From Gossypium raimondii (taxonomy: Eukaryota > Streptophyta > Magnoliopsida > Malvales > Malvaceae), in the NCBI RefSeq assembly GCF_025698545.1, contig NC_068566.1, positions 2,711,362 to 2,775,361 on the forward strand: a DNA stretch of 64,000 nucleotides, given 5' to 3'. Within the stretch, counting starts at the first letter, position 1; each line of letters opens with the position of its first letter. The translations under genes and the position numbers were made by a program. The notes below the pieces were generated by a model. It was not told the DNA's origin and searched no databases. It saw nothing but the letters and a program-made list of their open reading frames with translations. Of this stretch, positions 59,331-64,000 are shown piece by piece.

Positions 59331-62300
59331 ATGAAAATATTAAGTTGGAACGTCCGTGGGCTAGGGAACCCACGGTCCGTTCGGAGAATTCAACATGTAT
59401 TGAAAAAGTACTGTCCCCAAGTTTTTTTCTTTATGGAGACAAAAGTAGAGAGATCGAGAATGGAAAGGATAAGAAGGAAGTTTGGTTATGTGAATAGGGT
59501 GGATATTTCGGCCCGAGGGTCATGAGGAGGTCTTTCTTTGAGTTGGCGTAGTTCGGTGGATGTTACCGTATCAAGTTTCTTGAAGAATCACATTGATGCA
59601 GTTCTTGTTAATAGTGATGGGACCATAAAATGGAGACTAACGGGGTTTTACGGTATACCGAATTATCGGTGGAGGGATGTTTCTTGGGACCTGCTAAAGC
59701 GGCTGAGTACGAACAATGGATTGGCTTGGGTTGTTATAAGGAACTTTAATGAGATTTTATTCAGTTTTGAAAAACAAGGAGGTCGATTGAGGCAAGCAAG
59801 GCAGATGAAGGCTTTTCGGTTAGCTTTAGAAGATTGCGAGTTGGTGGATATAGGGTATAGTGGTCGATGGTACACGTGAGAAAGGGGGAATTTTGAGGCA
59901 AATAATATAAGAGAGCGGCTTGATAGGGGAGTGGCTAATTTGGCCTGGACTGAGATGTTTCCATTTTACAGGCTCCTTCACATTGACAATTCAATTTCTG
60001 ATCATTTCCCTTTGTTGTTAGATACGGAATTCTCGACAAGCCATGGTATTTCTTCAAATTCAGGGTGCTTATTTCGTTTTGAAGCTGCTTGGCTGTTAGT
60101 AGATTCTTGTCATGAGCAGGTTAAATTTTTATGGGATTCCAACAAAAATGCGTCAATGCCTGAAAGATTAACACTAGTGGGTGAGGGGTTACGAAGATGG
60201 GCTAGCCATTTAAAGAAGGAGAAGGGTGCGACTATGAAAAAGCTATCAGACCATTTAAATAAATTGTCTGAGGAAGATCCTTCAGATGATATTATTGAGG
60301 CTATGATTAAGACTAAATTAGAGCTGAATCTCGAGATCGATAAGGAAGAGCTCTATTAGGAGCAAAGGGCTAGATCGAATTGGTTAAGGTATGGGGATCG
60401 AAACACTAATTTTTTCCACAAATTTGCTTCGAGCAGACATCGTAAAAACAAGATTACTGGGCTGAAGGATGAAAATGGGTCCATTAAGGATACGGACGAA
60501 GATCTTATGCGTATTGCTACCAATTATTTTAAAGGATTGTTTGCTAGTGAGGGAAGTAAAGGAGCTCAAAATTTTTTTGAAGGGGTCCAAAAAACGATAA
60601 CAAATGAGATGAATAGGATGTTACTGGGCACTTTCCAAGATGATGAAGTTAGGATGGTGATTAAAGAGATGGGGGAAATAAAGCTTCGGGTTTCGATGGC
60701 TTCCATGCGGCGTTCTTTCAAAGATTCTGGGCGATTGTAGGCAAGGATGTTACAAATTTCTGTCTTAAAGTGCTTAATAGAGAGCTACAGCTGAACGAGG
60801 TTAATTTGACAACGATTGTTTTAATCCCCAAAGTCCCAACACCAGATTGTATGACAGACTTTCGGCCCATAAGCTTGCTATATAAGATTATAGCGAAAGT
60901 TATTGCTAATAGATTTAATAGGGTGTTGGATGTTTGTATTGATGAAGCTCAAGGAGCGTTTGTCCCTGGTCGGCTTATTACAGATAATGTCCTTGCGGCT
61001 TATGAAATTCTACTCACTTTCAAGAATAGAAGGAAAGGGAAGAAGGGTTTTTTTACTTTAAAGCTTGACATGAGTAAAGCATACGACAGAGTCGAGTGGG
61101 GGTTTGTTACAGGTGTGATGAGGAGTATGGGGTTTGATGAAAAATGGGTGGAGTTAATAAATCACTGTATCTCCTCGGTCTCTTATGTTGTTACGATCAA
61201 TGGAAGGTTGAATGAGCTTTTTCAACCGAAACAGGGTCTCAGACAATAGGATCCGTTGAGTCCCTATTTGTTTCTTATTTGTTCCGAGGGTTTTTCAACA
61301 TTACTTAAACTAGCCAAGAGGGATGGACTTATTCAGAGAGCGTGTGTTTGTCGAGGAGGCCCGAAGGTAACTCATTTGTTTTTTGGGAATGATAGCATTA
61401 TCTTTGGAGAAGTAAATGAGGATGGCTGCAGGATAATGAAAAGATTTCTTGATGACTATGAGAAAGCGTCAGGTCAGAAGATTAATTTGGACAAATCTCA
61501 AATTTTCTTTAGTTCTAATTGTTTTGAATAAATTAGAGATCTTTTGACAAATTATTTGGGTGTTAGGGCTGTCACGAGTATGGAAAAGTATTTGAGTCTG
61601 CCTACAATAGTGGGGAGAAAGAAGAAGGAGGCTTTCCAAAGACTTTGTGATAGTCTGAGAACAAGAGTTAATGGGTGGGGGAGTCGCATGTTGTCTCAAG
61701 GGGGCAAAGAAGTTTTCATCAAAGCTGTGTTATAGGCCATACTGATTTTTTCAATGTCTTGTTTTTTTTTCCAAAGTCATTGTGTGCTGAAATGGAAAAG
61801 ATTATGAATCGGTTTTGGTAGGGTAAGGGAGGTAATAGGCATGGCTTGCACTGGTCCTGCTGGACTGATTTATGTCAGGCTAAAGAGAATGGAGGTCTAA
61901 ACTTTCGCGATATAAGGAAATTTAACATCGCTTTATTAGCTAAACAAGGATGGCCGTTAATCACTAAGCCAGATTTGTTGTTAGCTAGATTTTTTAAAGC
62001 GAGATACTATCCACATTCAAGTTTTTGGGAAGCTAGTCTTGGAACTTACCCTTCGTATACTTGGCAAAGTATATATGCGGCTCAGGGTTTGTTGGAGCAA
62101 TGGATAGGTTGGAGAGTAGGTACAAGAGAAAGGATATCCATTTGGAATGATTGTTGGCTGCCGTAAAAGTTTGGTAACAAGGTTAATACTTGTCCTATTA
62201 ACGAGTTGGTCCAAACAGTGGATCAGTTAATTGACGAGGAAAGATGGGTTTGGAAAGAAGAGATGATTACCAGTATTTTTTCAGTTGAAGATGCGGAGGC

Positions 62301-62630
62301 AATCAAATGTGTCCCTTTATCCAAAGCTGTACGTGAAGACTGCCTGGTGTGGCGCAAGGAAAAATAGGTCAATATTTTGTCCGTAGTAGATATAAAGAGC
62401 TCATGTCTCGAAATGAATACTCAGAAATTTCACATAATATACAATCGATTTACAAAAGATTGTGGTCTCTGTTTATACCTTCAAACATTAAGATAACGGT
62501 GTGGAGAGCGCTATGAGGTTTCCTCCCAACAGGCCAGACACTTTATAATAGGAGGATCCAACATAATGCAATCTGTTCATGGTGTAATGCTGATTCAGAA
62601 ACGTTCCTACATATGGTAGCAAATTGTAAT
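59331..62630 (+). pseudogene. LINE ORF2: endonuclease, reverse transcriptase, zf-RVT; decayed and cut by an LTR
   Basis: It starts MKILSWNVRGLGNPRSV, an exact plant L1 endonuclease opening. The endonuclease runs to about 60040 (METK, SDHFPLLL). The linker has EQRARSNWLRYGDRNT. Reverse transcriptase is about 60640-61620: DFRPISLLYKIIAKVIANR, GAFVPGRLITDNVL, LKLDMSKAYDRVEW. A downstream domain follows (FRDIRKFNIALLAKQGW), then a zf-RVT-like end at 62370-62630. Catalytic sites are damaged: the GDFNE of the endonuclease reads RNFNE and the FADD box reads FGND. There are about ten in-frame stops and at least two frame changes, near 60680 and between 61740 and 61846. The 3' end is lost at the LTR that begins at 62631. 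Confidence 0.9.
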
Positions 62631-64000
62631 TGTAATAGCCTGATTCTGAGCCTAGTCGGAACAGTGGTTTCGGGACCACAAATCCGACGAGGGAAAATAT
62701 GATTGTCATTATATTTTTATGGTCAACGATTTCACGAAAGAATTTCGTGAAAATTTCGTTCGAAAATTTCGACGTTTGGGCACTTAATTTAGTCAAAAGG
62801 ACTAAATTGTAAAAAGTGAAAAAGTTGAGTTCTACATGTTAGAAGTGTCTAATTGTTATGAAATTATAAATTGGGGGTCCTTATATGGTAATTAGACCAT
62901 TAGTTATTGATTGACAAAAATAGACTTAAGAAATGGGTGAAATAGATTTTTTTTAAATGGGGGCATTTTAGTCATTTGGAAATAAAAAGAATAAAAAGGG
63001 AAAAAGATGACAAAAATCATCATCTTCTCCATAGCTTGCTGCCAAATTTAGAAGGGCTCCATAACTAGAGTTTCTTCACTTTCTCAAGCTCATAGTAAGT
63101 GCATCCTAGCTCCGTTTTTAATGTTTTTCGCATTTTTGAAATCCTCGTAGCTTGGTTCAGCTTATTTTATCAATAATTCATGTTAGGGTTCATATTTGGA
63201 AAAATACCCATAGGTGAAATATGTTTATTTTGCTGTTTTATGGTAGAATATGAAGTTAGAAATTATGTTAAACAACTTTTGCTAAGCGATTTTAAACGAA
63301 AACGGGTAAATTGACATAATCGGTAAAAATAATTAATGTTCAAAAGTGTGTGTTAGAGTGAGAATTTGATGTTGCCATAGAAGGGAAAAATGTTTAGTAT
63401 GTCATAAAACATAAGAATAAGAGATGAAGTTTAATTTCCGAGTCTAGGGACAAAAGTATAAATATGCAAAAGTTTGGGGCGAAATTGTAATTTTTCAAAT
63501 ATTTGGGTGGAGGACTATTTTAATAAATGTGAACATTAAATGAGTTAAATTTTCTATTATAGATCAAGAAAGACGAGAAGACTACCTCAAACGGGGAAAA
63601 GAGAAGATAGTAGAGTAAATTGCAAAATTACGATATTTTGCACCGAGGTAAGTAAACATGTGAATTAATGCATTGTTTTGATATTATTTAATATTTTTTG
63701 AGATTTAATTGAACATAAAATAATTAATTGACGAAGATCCTAAAAATGTGGTTAAGTTGGGAAAGGTGGTAAAGTGTTGAAAAACACGGTTTTCAGTTGA
63801 ACACTAGGAATAGGCCGGAGTACATTGAATATAAAGGGGGTTGCTAAGTGCTGATTCCCCCAAGGGGTTGCTAAGTGTTGATTCCTCGATTCATTGGCGG
63901 TTGCTAAGTGTTGATTCCACCGTATTTTAAATGTGAAGGGGGTTGCTAAGTGCTAATTCCCCCAAGGGGTTGCTAAGTGTTGATTCCCCGAATCATTGGT
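62631..64000 (+). mobile_element. LTR start, running off the right edge
   Basis: It begins TGTAATAGCCTGATTCTGAG with GGTTTCGGGACCACAAATCC, a typical cotton gypsy LTR opening as I remember it. It interrupts the LINE. It contains a CT-rich leader at about 63000-63100 and ends in tandem units at the window edge. The internal region is not in view. Confidence 0.75.
63838..64000. repeat. Nested tandem repeat of TTGCTAAGTG units
   Basis: TTGCTAAGTG occurs at 63841, 63868, 63901, 63943 and 63970. A higher unit of 102 bp repeats from 63841 to 63943, each with GGGGG...CCCCC arms that can form a hairpin around TTGCTAAGTGCT. It probably continues past the window. Confidence 0.9.

Noticed and set aside
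63838-64000. CRISPR-like or satellite array
   Set aside because: The short units are not separated by unique spacers and lie inside an LTR-like sequence.

Overview
This window looks like nuclear DNA of a dicot plant, and the repeat landscape suggests a Malvaceae genome such as cotton (Gossypium). It is AT-rich. Genes are sparse and have GT-AG introns, and most of the sequence is transposable elements, many nested in one another. The species guess comes from remembered repeat style, not from a search.

Four host protein genes and one tRNA are supported. On the + strand are a five-exon D-type cyclin with an LxCxE motif (4201-6563), a three-exon heptahelical ADIPOR/PAQR-type membrane protein of the HHP4/HHP5 kind (12170-15219), and an intronless GT34 Golgi glycosyltransferase of the mannan galactosyltransferase type (27743-29095). 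On the - strand are a small plant-specific protein of unknown function (44530-44985) and tRNA-Thr(AGT) (18281-18354). The genes share no obvious pathway and appear to be independent units.

Layout: 1-18 kb is the gene-rich part. Both intron-bearing genes carry copies of one MITE family in introns or flanks. A probable non-autonomous DNA transposon with a terminal hairpin follows the HHP gene. 18-26 kb holds the tRNA, one LTR nested in another, and a solo LTR. 26-31 kb is the GT34 gene with a MITE between its upstream region and its start, then another MITE downstream. 32-43 kb is a hAT-like element split by a solo LTR, a decayed PIF/Harbinger transposon carrying a LINE fragment, and a third solo LTR of the same family. 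43-48 kb holds the small unknown gene between two related inverted-repeat elements, plus SINEs and MITEs. 49-57 kb is a nest of LTRs. 58-62.6 kb is a decayed L1-type LINE that is cut by a further LTR running off the right edge.

The main value of the window is its stratigraphy. Many elements have target-site duplications readable by eye: 9 bp for Mutator-type MITEs, 8 bp for the hAT-like element, 5 bp for LTRs and about 14-16 bp for SINEs. The order of insertions can therefore be worked out. I found no CRISPR, operon or prokaryote-like system, and no clear evidence of an undescribed protein system. The least explained items are the unknown three-motif protein, a tandem repeat of unknown origin in a cyclin intron, and the possible gene-fragment cargo of the element at 15.3-18.1 kb.
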